From NCBI RefSeq assembly GCF_003576645.1, contig NC_044924.1:29665600-29729599 (forward strand): 64,000 nt of DNA. The letters are read 5' to 3'. Under the pieces are notes generated by a model, which worked only from the letters and a program-made list of their open reading frames with translations, was not told where the DNA came from and made no database searches. Every line of letters begins with the position of its first letter. Positions within the stretch are counted from its first letter, which is position 1. A program made the translations under genes and the position numbers. Origin of the DNA: Ipomoea triloba (lineage: Eukaryota; Streptophyta; Magnoliopsida; Solanales; Convolvulaceae). This document shows, piece by piece, positions 18,515 through 30,945 of the stretch.

Positions 18515-19513
18515 CGGAGATATTTGATACGTGGCTAACTAGAAATGTAACAGGTATGGAAGCGGACCAGAGGAGCAAACGGAAAAGGGCAAGGATTGCA
18601 GTCATAATGTGGTGGATCTGGAAGTGGAGGAATGATTTTATTTTCAACGGGATGAAAAGAGAACTCAAAGACAAGATTGACGGGCTACACAGATATTTCA
18701 AGGATGTGGAAGGGGCAATGGAACGAAACGCTGGACCGGAAAGGAGTCATGGAAGAGAAGACCGTCGAGCCCAACCATGGGCACCTCCACAGGCGGGTTG
18801 GATCAAAGTCAACACCGATGGGTGTGTGGATAAACACAAGCAAGCTGCCAGAGGAGGAGTGTTCCGAAATTCAAAAGCGGCATTTATTGGTGCCTTTGTG
18901 GGGAAGATTGGCATTTGCACACCGTTGAAAGCCGAACTGTGGGGAATCCATTCCGGAATGAAAGAGGCGTGGGAAAGGGGCTTTCGGAAAGTGGAAATGG
19001 ACACTGACTGCATTAAGGCAGTCACCCTCGTCAACGGAAATGAGGATTACGATGGACCGGCTAGGAATATTGTAGAGTTATGCAGAGAATTAATGACACG
19101 AAACTGGGAATTCAAGCTAAGACACAGCCCAAGAGAGAATAATAGGGTGGCGGACACACTGGCCAAGAGGAGCCTCTACCAGAACGAGGACTATTGTTGG
19201 ATGGAGGAACCGATTCGAGAGATAATGCCGCTGCTGCGCCATGACGAGCTGGGTCTTCTTGGGAACTCTACCACAGTGAGGATCAGCTAATGATCTAGGA
19301 TGTTCTCCTCCCCATTTTGAAAAAAAAAAACTATTAACTTATTAACTACTTAACTATTAAAGTGTAAAGACTTAAAATATTAAACACTTTACAATTATTA
19401 ACTTTTAAAATAATTTTAAAAAAATTTAAAAACAAAATTAAAAACAAATTAAAATTTTTAAAAATTAAAAATAAAAATAAAAAATCGCGCACCTAGCAAT
19501 TTTTTGAACCTTG
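18177..19513. mobile_element. hAT-type non-autonomous element with 8-bp duplication
   Basis: A perfect 8-bp duplication ATTACGTC flanks the element (18169-18176 and 19514-19521). Ends are CAATGTTGAAAAAATCG and, reversed, CAAGGTTCAAAAAATTG, matching at 14 of 17 positions. An 8-bp duplication is the hAT signature. Inside are 'tagcgcctaggcggcgac' and 'cgcgcacctagc' remnants, a (TA)n run at about 18459-18510 and a LINE fragment. No hAT transposase is present. Confidence 0.8.
18511..19331 (+). pseudogene. 5'-truncated L1-type LINE ORF2: C-terminus with RNase H domain
   Basis: An open frame through to the stop at 19288-19290 encodes the end of a plant LINE ORF2 protein. A W-rich linker (IMWWIWKWRNDFIFNG) is followed by an RNase H domain whose acidic residues are visible in VNTDGC, KAELWGI, EMDTDC and NNRVADTLAK. 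A poly(A) run at 19320-19330 follows about 30 bp after the stop, as in target-primed retrotransposition. The reverse transcriptase and endonuclease are absent. The frame extends upstream through the TA microsatellite as an artificial Tyr-Ile repeat. It sits inside the hAT element. Domesticated RNase H proteins exist in plants, but truncation and the poly(A) tail favour a dead insertion. Confidence 0.8.
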
Positions 19514-19945
19514 ATTACGTCACATTTGGTTGAAGACTTTTGTACGCCCATTATCATGTTTGTTCGTCAATTTTGTTATTATACTATTCGATTCAAATTG
19601 TTTAGTAATTATAAAATTCATTACACATCCTTCTCTTCTCCTGCTTTTGAACAATAATTAATAAAAAATGATAAAGAAAAATATAAATAAAATTAAAAGA
19701 TCATTAAATATGGAACTTCAATACACACACATGTGTGTGTGTTCGTTGAGTTGCAATTTTCTCTAACCAAATAATGAAATGGTAAATTCAATGAAATTTT
19801 ATATATAAGAATGATATTACAATTCCATCCTACCAAACGTCCAATTATACTTTCAAAAATAAAATACAAATTAACCTTTAGAGTGGAAAAAAAATTTATT
19901 ATTGGCAACAATAAACTAAGTTAAATAACCATTTACCAAACACTC

Positions 19946-20092
19946 ATATGCCCCTTAATTTAGTCAATCTGATTTGAACTGGGATTAGTAACAGTACGGG
20001 CTTAAAGATGTCTCATATAGTTAAGACCTACTCATGACACCTCATGGTGTAACAAAAAAAAAAAAAAAAAAAANAAAAAAAAAAAAAAAAAA
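19946..20092 (+). mobile_element. Short poly(A)-tailed retroposon (SINE-like) with 19-bp duplication
   Basis: The 19-bp sequence AACCATTTACCAAACACTC occurs at 19927-19945 and again at 20093-20111. Between them lie about 107 bp of unique sequence and a poly(A) run (20053 onward) broken by one N at 20074. This is the layout of a LINE-mobilised retroposon. A clear tRNA A/B box was not found (the best B-box-like match is 'gatttgaactgg'), so it may be a SINE or a short processed transcript. Confidence 0.78.
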
Positions 20093-20111
20093 AACCATTT
20101 ACCAAACACTC

Positions 20112-21077
20112 GATCATTTTAATTATTTGATATCAAGTTAAAATATTTTTTTTTAGTACAATTAAGTTAAACAGTTAAAATTGGCCAAAATTTAGTTAAT
20201 AAAATGTTTGCCATAATAGTCAGATTTATGGTTAGAGAATCACTATATTAGTTGAAATAGGATAAAGCTACAATGATAAAAACTTTTCACCACAATCATT
20301 CACGATCTAATATGACAATAAAACTCTTTTTTATTCATGTAATACCATGAACTGGTCGACCCAACTAGCACTAAAGAATGGGATCTACCTAGTAATTAAA
20401 TACAAATCATATATTATCGCTTAATATGGTGAAAATTTTTGGTCTGTTACTGTAGTGACATTTTTCAATGAAAAATGTTATTTCATACGGAGTATATGAT
20501 AATATTCACAATTTGTCTTAATTAGATTTGTGTCTAATGTCTATACATATATAGCAAGAATGGTACAATTGCAATGGTGTTGCCAGCTATAGTACGATGG
20601 CATAATATATATTGTATTTCATTTTTACACCAAAAATCAGTATAATTTGCGTGCACGTAAAAATAAATAATAAATAAAAGAAATTCCGTACGTTCTATGT
20701 ATTAAATTGGAAATGTTCATTCTTATGCAAATGCTTCGCCATAAGATTGATCATATTAGTTACCATCCTCTAGTCATGACAGGTCACCTTAGCTAGTAAT
20801 ATTCAATTATTCCAATTATTATTGTCTGGACTACGAATAAAAAATATATTATTTACGTAGATAAAGTATATTATTTTGTATACTATTAAATAATATACAT
20901 TATTTGGCTAATCCTTTACCACTTAGTGTGCTGACCGTTGGGACGGAGGATTAGTCTTCTGGCTATAGGTTGGAGGGATACCTTTGGACAACAACAAAAA
21001 AATGTAATTTTAGTATATTAAAAATGTAAATTGTATTCAATGAAAGTACATTATTTGAGTACTAAAAATACATTATT
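20112..21077. other. Intergenic AT-rich DNA
   Basis: No gene recognised. The motif 'tacattatttga' recurs near 21040 and 21070, and related 'aataatgtac' motifs occur near 22370, suggesting a dispersed repeat. Nothing else supported. Confidence 0.45.
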
Positions 21078-21191
21078 TGAGGACTGAAGCTATCAATGGC
21101 ACTTTAAAGGCTTTGATCTCCCCCATATATATCAGCACCAACTCCTCCCACACGAAATCTCTGGCATCGGAAATCGCGCCAGAGAGATTCT
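21078..21191 (-). pseudogene. CSLA: Relic of CslA exon 1
   Basis: On the minus strand this matches the first about 38 codons of CslA exon 1. It shares with gene 2 such strings as CTATCAATGGCACTTTAAAGG, TATCAGCACCAACT and CATCGGAAATCGCGCC (50036-50120). The ATG is lost, an extra 'tata' disturbs the frame, and homology ends abruptly on both sides. It resembles gene 2 more than gene 1. It shows that a third CslA copy, or a copied exon fragment, once existed between the two intact genes. Confidence 0.88.
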
Positions 21192-22506
21192 CAAATCACG
21201 CCTGAATTATCCTATTTGGTTTGTTGTTGCTTTGGGGTTTTATCATCTTGAAGTTTATCAGTTTGTAGCTTCATCAGATTGAAGTTTATTAGTTTTTGTG
21301 ATTACATTTTCAAATATTGTGCTTCGTGGAGCTTAATTTTTTGGGTGTATATGTTCATACAAAAGAACTTGGTACTGCAACAGATTTATTGCAAATTGTA
21401 ATGATAGGAAATGCACTGTGATTCTCTGAAGAGAGGTTTTAGCGCCAAAGTAGTGTTTGGTCCACCTTTTGCTTAATTTAGCTCCAAAGTAGTGCACTGC
21501 CAAGGAGATCTTGTTTCATTCTATTTATTAACATCTTAATTGCGGAGTATTATATAAACTTAATATATATCTTTCAAAAAAATTGAATATATACTGCAGC
21601 AGATTTTATGCAAGAAAAAAGTTTTCAAAAATAAATATTAAGAAGAAATAAAAAAAAAGGAAATTTAGAAAAAAAAATGTCAAGTTAGCGTCCATGTCAA
21701 CATGCAACCTGCTAGATGGGGTGTTAACATGTTATCAGGTGAAATAGTATACATTTGGTGTGTTTAGTGACCAAATTACACTTTTTTTGTTCAGTGGCCA
21801 AATTGCACTTTCAGGTTTCGTTTAATGGAAAATTTGAACATTATTCCTTTTATATAATATAAATTTAGTACACAAATAATATATACTTTTAATATATTAA
21901 AAATGTCATTTTTTATGGTTCACACAGTACTATGTGAACAATGGTCCACTTAATAATTACTATTGGCCTACAATTGATTAAAAATTGAAAATTATTTATT
22001 TTAGGATAGATTTTGGAATTATTGTCCTTGATTGAATCCAATTAGCCCAGTCTAGATAATTACAATTGTTATACCATGGATCACGGTTCACGTTGCATTA
22101 TGAAATGTGATCCAAAATGACATTCATATTATGTGTTTGTAGTTAATAAATTATATACATGCAATTAACATAGTATGTACATTCAATTTATTTATACGCA
22201 CATAATCTATTAATTACAAAAATATAATATGTTAACTGCGAATACATCAAATTATACTCTTGACCATGATCCATATTGCAATGTAAACTATTAATAAATG
22301 TTCATTATTTAATATATCGAAGATACGTTATTTGTATACTGAATGTGTATTATTTGGTAATATACAAAATAATGTACTTTCAATACACAAATAATGTACC
22401 TTCAAAAAATGAACATTTGCGGTCCATTTGGTTTGTGAAAAATAATTGAGTAGAAGTGAAATTGAAACTTCATGGGAAAGAAATTACCATTAATGTTAAT
22501 TACATT

Positions 22507-23352
22507 TGTTAATAAAATTGCTAAGAAGAAAAATACTTGTAAAAACTCCCTAAGTTGTAACAAGTCCTTGTGACAATTTGTTAGTTCAGCAGATAGTTCA
22601 AAAAAACAAAGTGTCTTATGATGTATTAGGTTTCTTATAGTTCAGTAGAAGGATCAGAAGGCTTTATGGACAACTTGCTGAACAAAACACTTGACCAAGA
22701 CAAGGAAGACAAGAAGAGGATTCAGAGTCAGTTACGAAGACTTCAGATTTAACCGAATCTGGGCAACATATATATATGAGGAGGACTTCCAGTGATTGAA
22801 CTAACGGAAGAAAATACAAAAGATCTGAATGGAAAAGCTTCCTTAGATGTGATAACAAGATATCTTGACAAAGCTTACCTTTGATTCAAGATGCATCTTC
22901 TTCATGAAGTATTGGGCAAGCAGTCACTCTGAAAGCAAGTTGCGCTGCGATTGAGGGGGAGCCTCAATTCAAGAAGATCGGGAGATCAAGTATTCCTCAA
23001 CTCTTCAAGGCTGAACTCTAGAATGGTGATGATGAAGATTTCTAGAGTTGCCGTGTGATTCTCTACTGTAAATTGGTGATACATTTCCAGATTGATCAAT
23101 GAAGAGTTGGGCAATCAGAGTGATGCCCCCCAGATGTAGGAATTGAGATTCCGAACTGGGTTACCAATTCTTAGTGTTCTTACTGCTTTGTTAGTTTCTT
23201 GCACATTATCTGCATAATACTCCTTGTTCTATTCTTTGCACTAGATCAGTAAATAGTTTAAAAGGTCATCTAACAAATCTAGTAATTGGATTTAACAGTT
23301 AGAAGACTCTTTTAGCATCTTAGACCAAGAACACGGTAGTCTAAGTTTTTCA
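22507..23352 (+). repeat. Sirevirus left LTR (846 bp)
   Basis: Begins TGTTAATAAAATTGC and ends CTAAGTTTTTCA. It contains 'acatatatatatgagg' near 22760 as a possible TATA region. It differs from the right LTR at six positions that I could see, with no length difference. Confidence 0.95.
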
Positions 23353-23354
23353 CT

Positions 23355-23366
23355 TGGTATCAGAGC
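23355..23366 (+). promoter_or_regulatory. Primer binding site, initiator Met-tRNA type
   Basis: TGGTATCAGAGC starts three bases after the left LTR and is the standard plant retrotransposon PBS, complementary to the 3' end of initiator methionine tRNA. It primes minus-strand DNA synthesis. It is partly repeated by the 42-bp stutter that begins at 23357. Confidence 0.93.
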
Positions 23367-23660
23367 GCAGCCTCAAGGTCTTTTCCCTTGATAACGATGT
23401 ATCAGAGCGCAGCCTCAAGGTCTTTTCCCTTGATAACGATCCTTTGAAACTCTTTCGAATCTCTCTGTCCCTTGATAACGATCCTTTGAAACTCTTTCGA
23501 ATCTCTCTGTTTTCCTTGTTACTAACCCTTTTTCTCAAGATTGGCTGTCTGTTTTCCTTGTTACTAACCCTTTTTCTCAAGATTGGCTGTTGTGTGCTCT
23601 AAAGAAGATATGGAAGGGTCAAGATTGGCTGTTGTGTGCTCTAAAGAAGATATGGAAGGG
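23357..23660. repeat. Four exact 42-bp tandem duplications in the Sirevirus leader
   Basis: Pairs: 23357-23398/23399-23440, 23427-23468/23469-23510, 23507-23548/23549-23590 and 23577-23618/23619-23660. Each is 42 bp and exact, and successive pairs overlap like a chain of overlapping contig ends. See the 4257-4554 entry for the same pattern. Confidence 0.92.
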
Positions 23661-23663
23661 TAA

Positions 23664-26600
23664 GCAAGACCTCCTCAACTGATTGGGACAAATTATGCCT
23701 ACTGGAAGGCAAGAACCAAGATCTATCTTCAAGCACAAGGAGTAAATGTGTGGAAGGCCGTCACTCATGGCTGGACTCACCCCAAAACGACTCAAGAAGA
23801 TAAGTCAAAAATTCTTACTCCGGTTGAACAATGGACCCCCGAGGAAATTAGCAACAGTGAAAACAACAACAAGGCACTGAACACCATTACCGGATCGCTT
23901 GATGAGGGTCAATTCGGGTTAATCGCTGGATGCAGTTCTGCAAAGGATGCTTGGGAAATTCTTGAAAAACTTTATGAAGGAGACTCCTCTGTTAAACAAA
24001 CCAAGATGCAGCAAGTCCTCACCAGATTTGAAGAATTACGAATGAAATATGAAGAAACCATCGTCGAATTTAATGCTAGGGTTCAAGAGTTGAAGAACAA
24101 AGCTGCCGTATTGGGGGAACCATTCTCCTCAGACAAACTGGTCAGGAAGATCCTTCGATCCCTTCCTATACGCTTCAGGATGAAAGTCACAGCAATTCAA
24201 GAAAGCGTAGGCTGGGAAACGAAATCGGTTGCGGAACTGATGAGCAATCTAAGAACATACGAAATGGATATTCTATCGCAAGACAACAACTCAAAAAGGG
24301 GCAAGAATGTTGCGTTTATTGCCGAAGAATGTGACTCAGAAGAAGAATGTGAAGAATTGGATGATGAATCTGTGGCAATGATAACAAGAAATTTCACCAA
24401 GATTCTCAAACAAATAAATCGAAGAAACAGAGGAGGCAAGAATCAACAAAACAGACCCAACAGTGCTGCTCCATCCTCGTCTAACTCATCGCGAACCGTC
24501 GGAAAATCGTCAAATTCGAATCAACAGAAAAACTTTAGTCAAAGCAATCAGTTCGGTCAAAATCAAAACTTGACTCGACAAAATCAATGGCAGCAAGGGG
24601 AAGTTAAGAACAAAAACAAAGGAATTCAGTGCAAAGAGTGTGAAGGGTTCGGACACATTCAAGTGGAATGTGCCACTTACCTCAAAAGAAAGAAGTCCAT
24701 GAAGGCAACAACCTGGAGTGATGAAGAGTGTTCTGAAGAAGCTCAAGATGAAGATGAAGAAATATCTGGAAACTTCGTAGCCTTCACTGCAGTTGTTACT
24801 GAACCTAATTCGGATTTGGATAATGATTCAGATCATGAAGATGTAGATAAAATACCTTATGAAGAACTTGAACAATCCTACATCAAACTGTACAAGAAAT
24901 GGGATATTCTCTTGAAGACTCACACAACCACAAATTCAAAAAATGAGTTTCTTGAAAAAAACATTGAATCCCTGAAGAAACAAGTTGCTGATACAAATGC
25001 TGAACTGTCCGAGTCCAACTCCAAAGTGATGAAGCTCTCGGCAGAATTGGAAGCTTACAAGAAACAGATTCAAATGATGAACACAACATCAACTCTCAAT
25101 CAAATCCTTGACTCCGGAAGATCACCTAACGTTCGAAATGGTTTGGGGTACACTCAAAACTCTCAAAATTCTTTCACTACTAAGTTTGTCTCTGCAGGTA
25201 CTAGTACTTGGACAAATGCTGAAACCCACCAGAAGACTTTGAGGAAATATAATCCAACATGTCACTACTGCTACAAGAAAGGCCACACGAGACCAGAATG
25301 TTACAGGTTCTATAGTGATCAGAGAACTGACAAATTTCAAAAGAAATGGATCACTCCAGTCAGTCGTCAAGTTTGGGTAAGAAAATCTGATCTAGTTTGC
25401 TACTCTATCCTTCTTGGAAAAGAAAAGGGAAAATGGTATTTCGATAGTGGCTGCTCTAGGCATATGACTGGCAGTAAAGAATTCCTCAAGAATGTGATTC
25501 CATATACTGGACAAGTGACCTTTGGTGATGGAATTAAGGGTGACAGCATGGGTATTGGGATCCTCAATGTAGCTGGACTGCCCTCACTATCAAAGGTACT
25601 GCTGGTACACGGTCTTAAAGCAAATCTGATCAGCATCAGCCAATTGTGTGACCAAAAGTTGAATGTAGGGTTCACGAAAGATCGATGCATTGTTAAGGAC
25701 AAACTAAACAAAGTTATTATGGAAGGTATAAGATCCTCTGACAATTGCTATATTCTGTCTTCGAATCTTTTGTGTTGCAGCACCACCACAGATAATACAG
25801 AACTCTGGCATCAAAGACTTGGGCACATGAATTATCAAGATATGAACCATCTCATAAGTCATGAATGTGTAAGGGGGGTACCCAAGTTCAAAGTAAAGGA
25901 AATTGGTGTATGTGGCCCGTGCCAGCTGGGAAAGCAAACCAGAACCCCACACAAACATTTCAATCATATAGGAACCTCTTCGTGTCTGGATCTTCTGCAT
26001 ATGGACCTAATCGGACCAACACAGGTGGAAAGTTTGGGAGGTAAAAGGTACATCTTTGTCTGTGTTGATGACTACTCTCGTTTTTGCTGGGTAATGTTCC
26101 TCAGAAACAAGTTAGAAACCTTTGAACATTTTGAGAAACTGTGCTTGAAGCTGCAAAAAGAAAAGGGCCTGCATATTGGTAAAATTGTGAGGATTAGGTC
26201 AGATCATGGTAGGGAATTCGAAAACCAGCACTTCTCAACCTTCTGCTCCAAAAATGGGATCAACCATGAATTCTCAACCCCAAAAACCCCCCAGCAAAAT
26301 GGAGTAGTTGAGCGAAAAAACAGAACCATCCAAGAAATGGCTCGAGTCTTGATAAACAGCAAAGACCTTCCTCAGTTCTTTTGGGTAGAGGCAGTTCATA
26401 CTGCTTGTCATATAATCAACAGAGTGTATCTTAGACCTGGGATGTCGCATACACCATATGAGCTGTGGCGAGGAAGGAAACCAAATTTGAAGTACTTTCG
26501 CATTTTTGGCAGTAGATGCTATATCCTAAATGACAGAGAAAAGGTTGGAAAATTTGAACCAAAGAGTGATGAAGGCATATTCTTAGGGTACTCACCAAAT

Positions 26601-26720
26601 AGTCGAGCCTACAGAGTCTACAACAAGCGTATCAAGACTGTCCAAGAATCTGTCAATGTAATTGTAGACGATCAACCGCAACCAGTTGGAAATTATCTAC
26701 CAGCTGCTGATCTTGAATAG
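23664..26720 (+). pseudogene. Sirevirus gag-protease-integrase
   Basis: The frame is open from 23664 to a TAG at 26718-26720; the nearest upstream ATG (23652) meets a TAA at 23661, so the natural start is unclear. Counting from Met at 23748, in order: gag core (LWEILEKLYEG-like region, about 60-220); zinc knuckle 1 in CKECEGFGHIQVEC (about 295); acidic and coiled-coil region (about 340-450); zinc knuckle 2 in CHYCYKKGHTRPEC (about 504); protease YFDSGCSRHMTG (about 563); pre-integrase LWHQRLGHM (about 685); integrase acidic residues in LHMDLIGP, RSDHGREFE and PQQNGVVERKN (about 749, 818, 852). The second knuckle is typical of the SIRE lineage. The TAG before the RT linker breaks pol. Confidence 0.9.
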
Positions 26721-29159
26721 AACCAAACAAAAACAACTGATGAAAAAGGAGTCAAGAAATCTGAGTCAGACTCTGAACTAGATGACTCTGATCCAGACAC
26801 TGAACAATACCAAAGAAAGTCAGACGATGAAAAAGGCATCAAGAAATCTGAGCTAAAATCGGAATCAGAGGACTCAAAATCACCCACTGAACAACAGCCA
26901 AATNAGAAGTCCATGAAGGCAACAACCTGGAGTGATGAAGAGTGTTCTGAAGAAGCTCAAGATGAAGATGAAGAAATATCTGGAAACTTCGTAGCCTTCA
27001 CTGCAGTTGTTACTGAACCTAATTCGGATTTGGATAATGATTCAGATCATGAAGATGTAGATAAAATACCTTATGAAGAACTTGAACAATCCTACATCAA
27101 ACTGTACAAGAAATGGGATATTCTCTTGAAGACTCACACAACCACAAATTCAAAAAATGAGTTTCTTGAAAAAAACATTGAATCCCTGAAGAAACAAGTT
27201 GCTGATACAAATGCTGAACTGTCCGAGTCCAACTCCAAAGTGATGAAGCTCTCGGCAGAATTGGAAGCTTACAAGAAACAGATTCAAATGATGAACACAA
27301 CATCAACTCTCAATCAAATCCTTGACTCCGGAAGATCACCTAACGTTCGAAATGGTTTGGGGTACACTCAAAACTCTCAAAATTCTTTCACTACTAAGTT
27401 TGTCTCTGCAGGTACTAGTACTTGGACAAATGCTGAAACCCACCAGAAGACTTTGAGGAAATATAATCCAACATGTCACTACTGCTACAAGAAAGGCCAC
27501 ACGAGACCAGAATGTTACAGGTTCTATAGTGATCAGAGAACTGACAAATTTCAAAAGAAATGGATCACTCCAGTCAGTCGTCAAGTTTGGGTAAGAAAAT
27601 CTGATCTAGTTTGCTACTCTATCCTTCTTGGAAAAGAAAAGGGAAAATGGTATTTCGATAGTGGCTGCTCTAGGCATATGACTGGCAGTAAAGAATTCCT
27701 CAAGAATGTGATTCCATATACTGGACAAGTGACCTTTGGTGATGGAATTAAGGGTGACAGCATGGGTATTGGGATCCTCAATGTAGCTGGACTGCCCTCA
27801 CTATCAAAGGTACTGCTGGTACACGGTCTTAAAGCAAATCTGATCAGCATCAGCCAATTGTGTGACCAAAAGTTGAATGTAGGGTTCACGAAAGATCGAT
27901 GCATTGTTAAGGACAAACTAAACAAAGTTATTATGGAAGGTATAAGATCCTCTGACAATTGCTATATTCTGTCTTCGAATCTTTTGTGTTGCAGCACCAC
28001 CACAGATAATACAGAACTCTGGCATCAAAGACTTGGGCACATGAATTATCAAGATATGAACCATCTCATAAGTCATGAATGTGTAAGGGGGGTACCCAAG
28101 TTCAAAGTAAAGGAAATTGGTGTATGTGGCCCGTGCCAGCTGGGAAAGCAAACCAGAACCCCACACAAACATTTCAATCATATAGGAACCTCTTCGTGTC
28201 TGGATCTTCTGCATATGGACCTAATCGGACCAACACAGGTGGAAAGTTTGGGAGGTAAAAGGTACATCTTTGTCTGTGTTGATGACTACTCTCGTTTTTG
28301 CTGGGTAATGTTCCTCAGAAACAAGTTAGAAACCTTTGAACATTTTGAGAAACTGTGCTTGAAGCTGCAAAAAGAAAAGGGCCTGCATATTGGTAAAATT
28401 GTGAGGATTAGGTCAGATCATGGTAGGGAATTCGAAAACCAGCACTTCTCAACCTTCTGCTCCAAAAATGGGATCAACCATGAATTCTCAACCCCAAAAA
28501 CCCCCCAGCAAAATGGAGTAGTTGAGCGAAAAAACAGAACCATCCAAGAAATGGCTCGAGTCTTGATAAACAGCAAAGACCTTCCTCAGTTCTTTTGGGT
28601 AGAGGCAGTTCATACTGCTTGTCATATAATCAACAGAGTGTATCTTAGACCTGGGATGTCGCATACACCATATGAGCTGTGGCGAGGAAGGAAACCAAAT
28701 TTGAAGTACTTTCGCATTTTTGGCAGTAGATGCTATATCCTAAATGACAGAGAAAAGGTTGGAAAATTTGAACCAAAGAGTGATGAAGGCATATTCTTAG
28801 GGTACTCACCAAATAGTCGAGCCTACAGAGTCTACAACAAGCGTATCAAGACTGTCCAAGAATCTGTCAATGTAATTGTAGACGATCAACCGCAACCAGT
28901 TGGAAATTATCTACCAGCTGCTGATCTTGAATAGAACCAAACAAAAACAACTGATGAAAAAGGAGTCAAGAAATCTGAGTCAGACTCTGAACTAGATGAC
29001 TCTGATCCAGACACTGAACAATACCAAAGAAAGTCAGACGATGAAAAAGGCATCAAGAAATCTGAGCTAAAATCGGAATCAGAGGACTCAAAATCACCCA
29101 AATCTGAGCTAAAATCGGAATCAGAGGACTCAAAATCACCCACTGAACAACAGCCAAAT
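24691..29159 (+). repeat. 2.2-kb duplication of gag-integrase around an N
   Basis: 24691-26903 and 26905 to about 29159 are the same sequence (constant offset 2214) separated by one N at 26904. The second copy is longer only by a 42-bp stutter at 29058-29141. The reading frame from 26913 to 28934 therefore repeats zinc knuckle 2, protease and integrase. Likely two unmerged contig ends. Confidence 0.9.
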
Positions 29160-29266
29160 GTAGGTAACCATCCATCTACACCCACTGAACAACAGCCAAA
29201 TGTAGGTAACCATCCATCTACACTCACTGAACAACAGCCAAATGTAGGTAACCATCCATCTACACT
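29058..29266. repeat. Three exact 42-bp tandem duplications in the pol linker
   Basis: 29058-29099/29100-29141, 29139-29180/29181-29222 and 29183-29224/29225-29266. They lie immediately after the end of the duplicated 2.2-kb block, mirroring the Harbinger case. Confidence 0.9.
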
Positions 29267-29291
29267 ATCAAAGCAAGTTCCTACACATGTT

Positions 29292-30945
29292 CAAAAGAAT
29301 CATCCCGCTAAGAACATATTGGGGACACCCACCGCCGGTGTTCAAACCAGAGGAATGCTAAGAGGCAGTCTAGCTGAGTTATCTGGGTACGCGTGTTACA
29401 CATCAAAATTTGAACCCAAGAATTACAAAGAAGCACTTCAAGATGAAGACTGGATAAGGGCTATGCAGGATGAACTTGCTCAATTTGAGAGAAATGAGGT
29501 ATGGGATCTTGTGCCTTGTCCTTTAGATGCGAATGTAGTAGGCACAATGTGGATTTTTCGAAACAAAACCGATGAAGAGGGAAATGCGGCCAGAAATAAG
29601 GCCAGACTGGTGGCTCAAGGTTACTCACAAGTTGAAGGGATTGACTATGAAGAAACGTTTGCACCTGTGGCCAGACTTGAGTCAGTCAGATTGCTGTTGG
29701 CCGTCTCCTGCATTCTGAACTTTCAACTGAACCAGATGGACGTAAAAACTGCCTTTTTGAATGGACTTCTCAATGAGGAAATCTTCGTAGCTCAACCAAA
29801 AGGATTTGAGAATCCACAGCATCTTGATTACGTCTACAAACTGAAAAAGGCCCTTTATGGTCTGAATCAGGCACCAAGAGCATGGTATGAACGACTCACC
29901 CAATATCTCCTGAAAAATGGGTACACTCGCGATGGGGCAGACAAAACACTGTTTGTTAAAAAGACCACTGGACACATAACTGGCCCAGGTTTATGTAGAT
30001 GACATCGTTTTCGGCTCAACATCCCCTGCAAATGTTAAGGAGTTCATTCAAGTCATGGAAAAGGAATTTGAAATGAGCATGATAGGGGAACTGACATGCT
30101 TCTTGGGTCTACAAGTAAAACAGATGGAAACAGGGTTGTTTCTGTCACAAACCAAATATGCCTAAAACTTGGTCAAAAGATTTAGTCTTGACTCTGCTAA
30201 GGAAGCTAAAACACCTCTTTCCACAACGCTAAAACTATCAAAAGACTCCAACTCAAAACCTGTTGAAGACAAACTCTATCGAAGTATGATTGGCAGTCTA
30301 CTGTACCTAACGGTAAGCAGACCTGATATAATGTTCAGTGTAGGTCTGTGTGCACGCTTCCAAGCAAATCCAAGGGAAGCACACTTGAATGCAATTAAAA
30401 GAATAATCAAATATGTTAAGGGGACTGTGAATTATGGACTATGGTATTCGCGTGACTCAGGAACTGAACTACTTGGATACAGCGATGCTGACTGGGCAGG
30501 AAATCTGGAGGACAGAAAAAGTACATCAGGAGGGTGTTTTTTCTTAGGAAAAAAACTTTGTCTCATGGTTCAGCAAGAAGCAAAACTCAATCTCATTATC
30601 TACGGCAGAAGCTGAATACATAGCTGCTGGGAGTTGCTGCACTCAACTCATATGGATGAAACAGATGCTGAACGATTATGGACTAAAGTTCAGTAGTGCT
30701 GATCTTCACTGCGACAACACCAGCGCTATCAATATTGCAAAAAACCCTGTCCAGCATTCCCGCACTAAGCATATAGATATCAGACATCATTTCATCAGGG
30801 ATCTTGTGGAAAGTGGAGACATAAAAATGCACTACATACCAACAGACAAACAACTGGGAGACATATTTACAAAGGCACTGGATCCGACCAGATTCAACAT
30901 CCTAAAATCAGAACTCGGCATGTGTAATGGTCCACCGAACTAGTA
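29292..30945 (+). pseudogene. Sirevirus reverse transcriptase and RNase H, broken
   Basis: RT starts in the frame open at 29319 (EALQDEDWIRAMQDELAQFE, WIFRNKTDEEG, RLVAQGYSQVEGIDYEETFA, QMDVKTAFLNG, LYGLNQAPRAWY). A one-base shift near 29979 moves the YVDD active site (29992-30003) into another frame. An in-frame TAA follows at 30163-30165. The next open stretch (from 30169) has SMIGSLLYLTVSRPDI and YSDADWAGN. A second shift in an A-run near 30547-30554 precedes RNase H motifs STAEAEYIAA, LHCDNTSAI and HIDIRHHFIRD, ending at a TAG near 30943. With this many lesions no functional polymerase can be made from this copy. Confidence 0.9.

Noticed and set aside
26913..28934. A second genuine gag-integrase gene, or a tandem retrotransposon
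   Set aside because: Same as the upstream copy and joined by an N; no extra LTR between the copies. Treated as assembly duplication.
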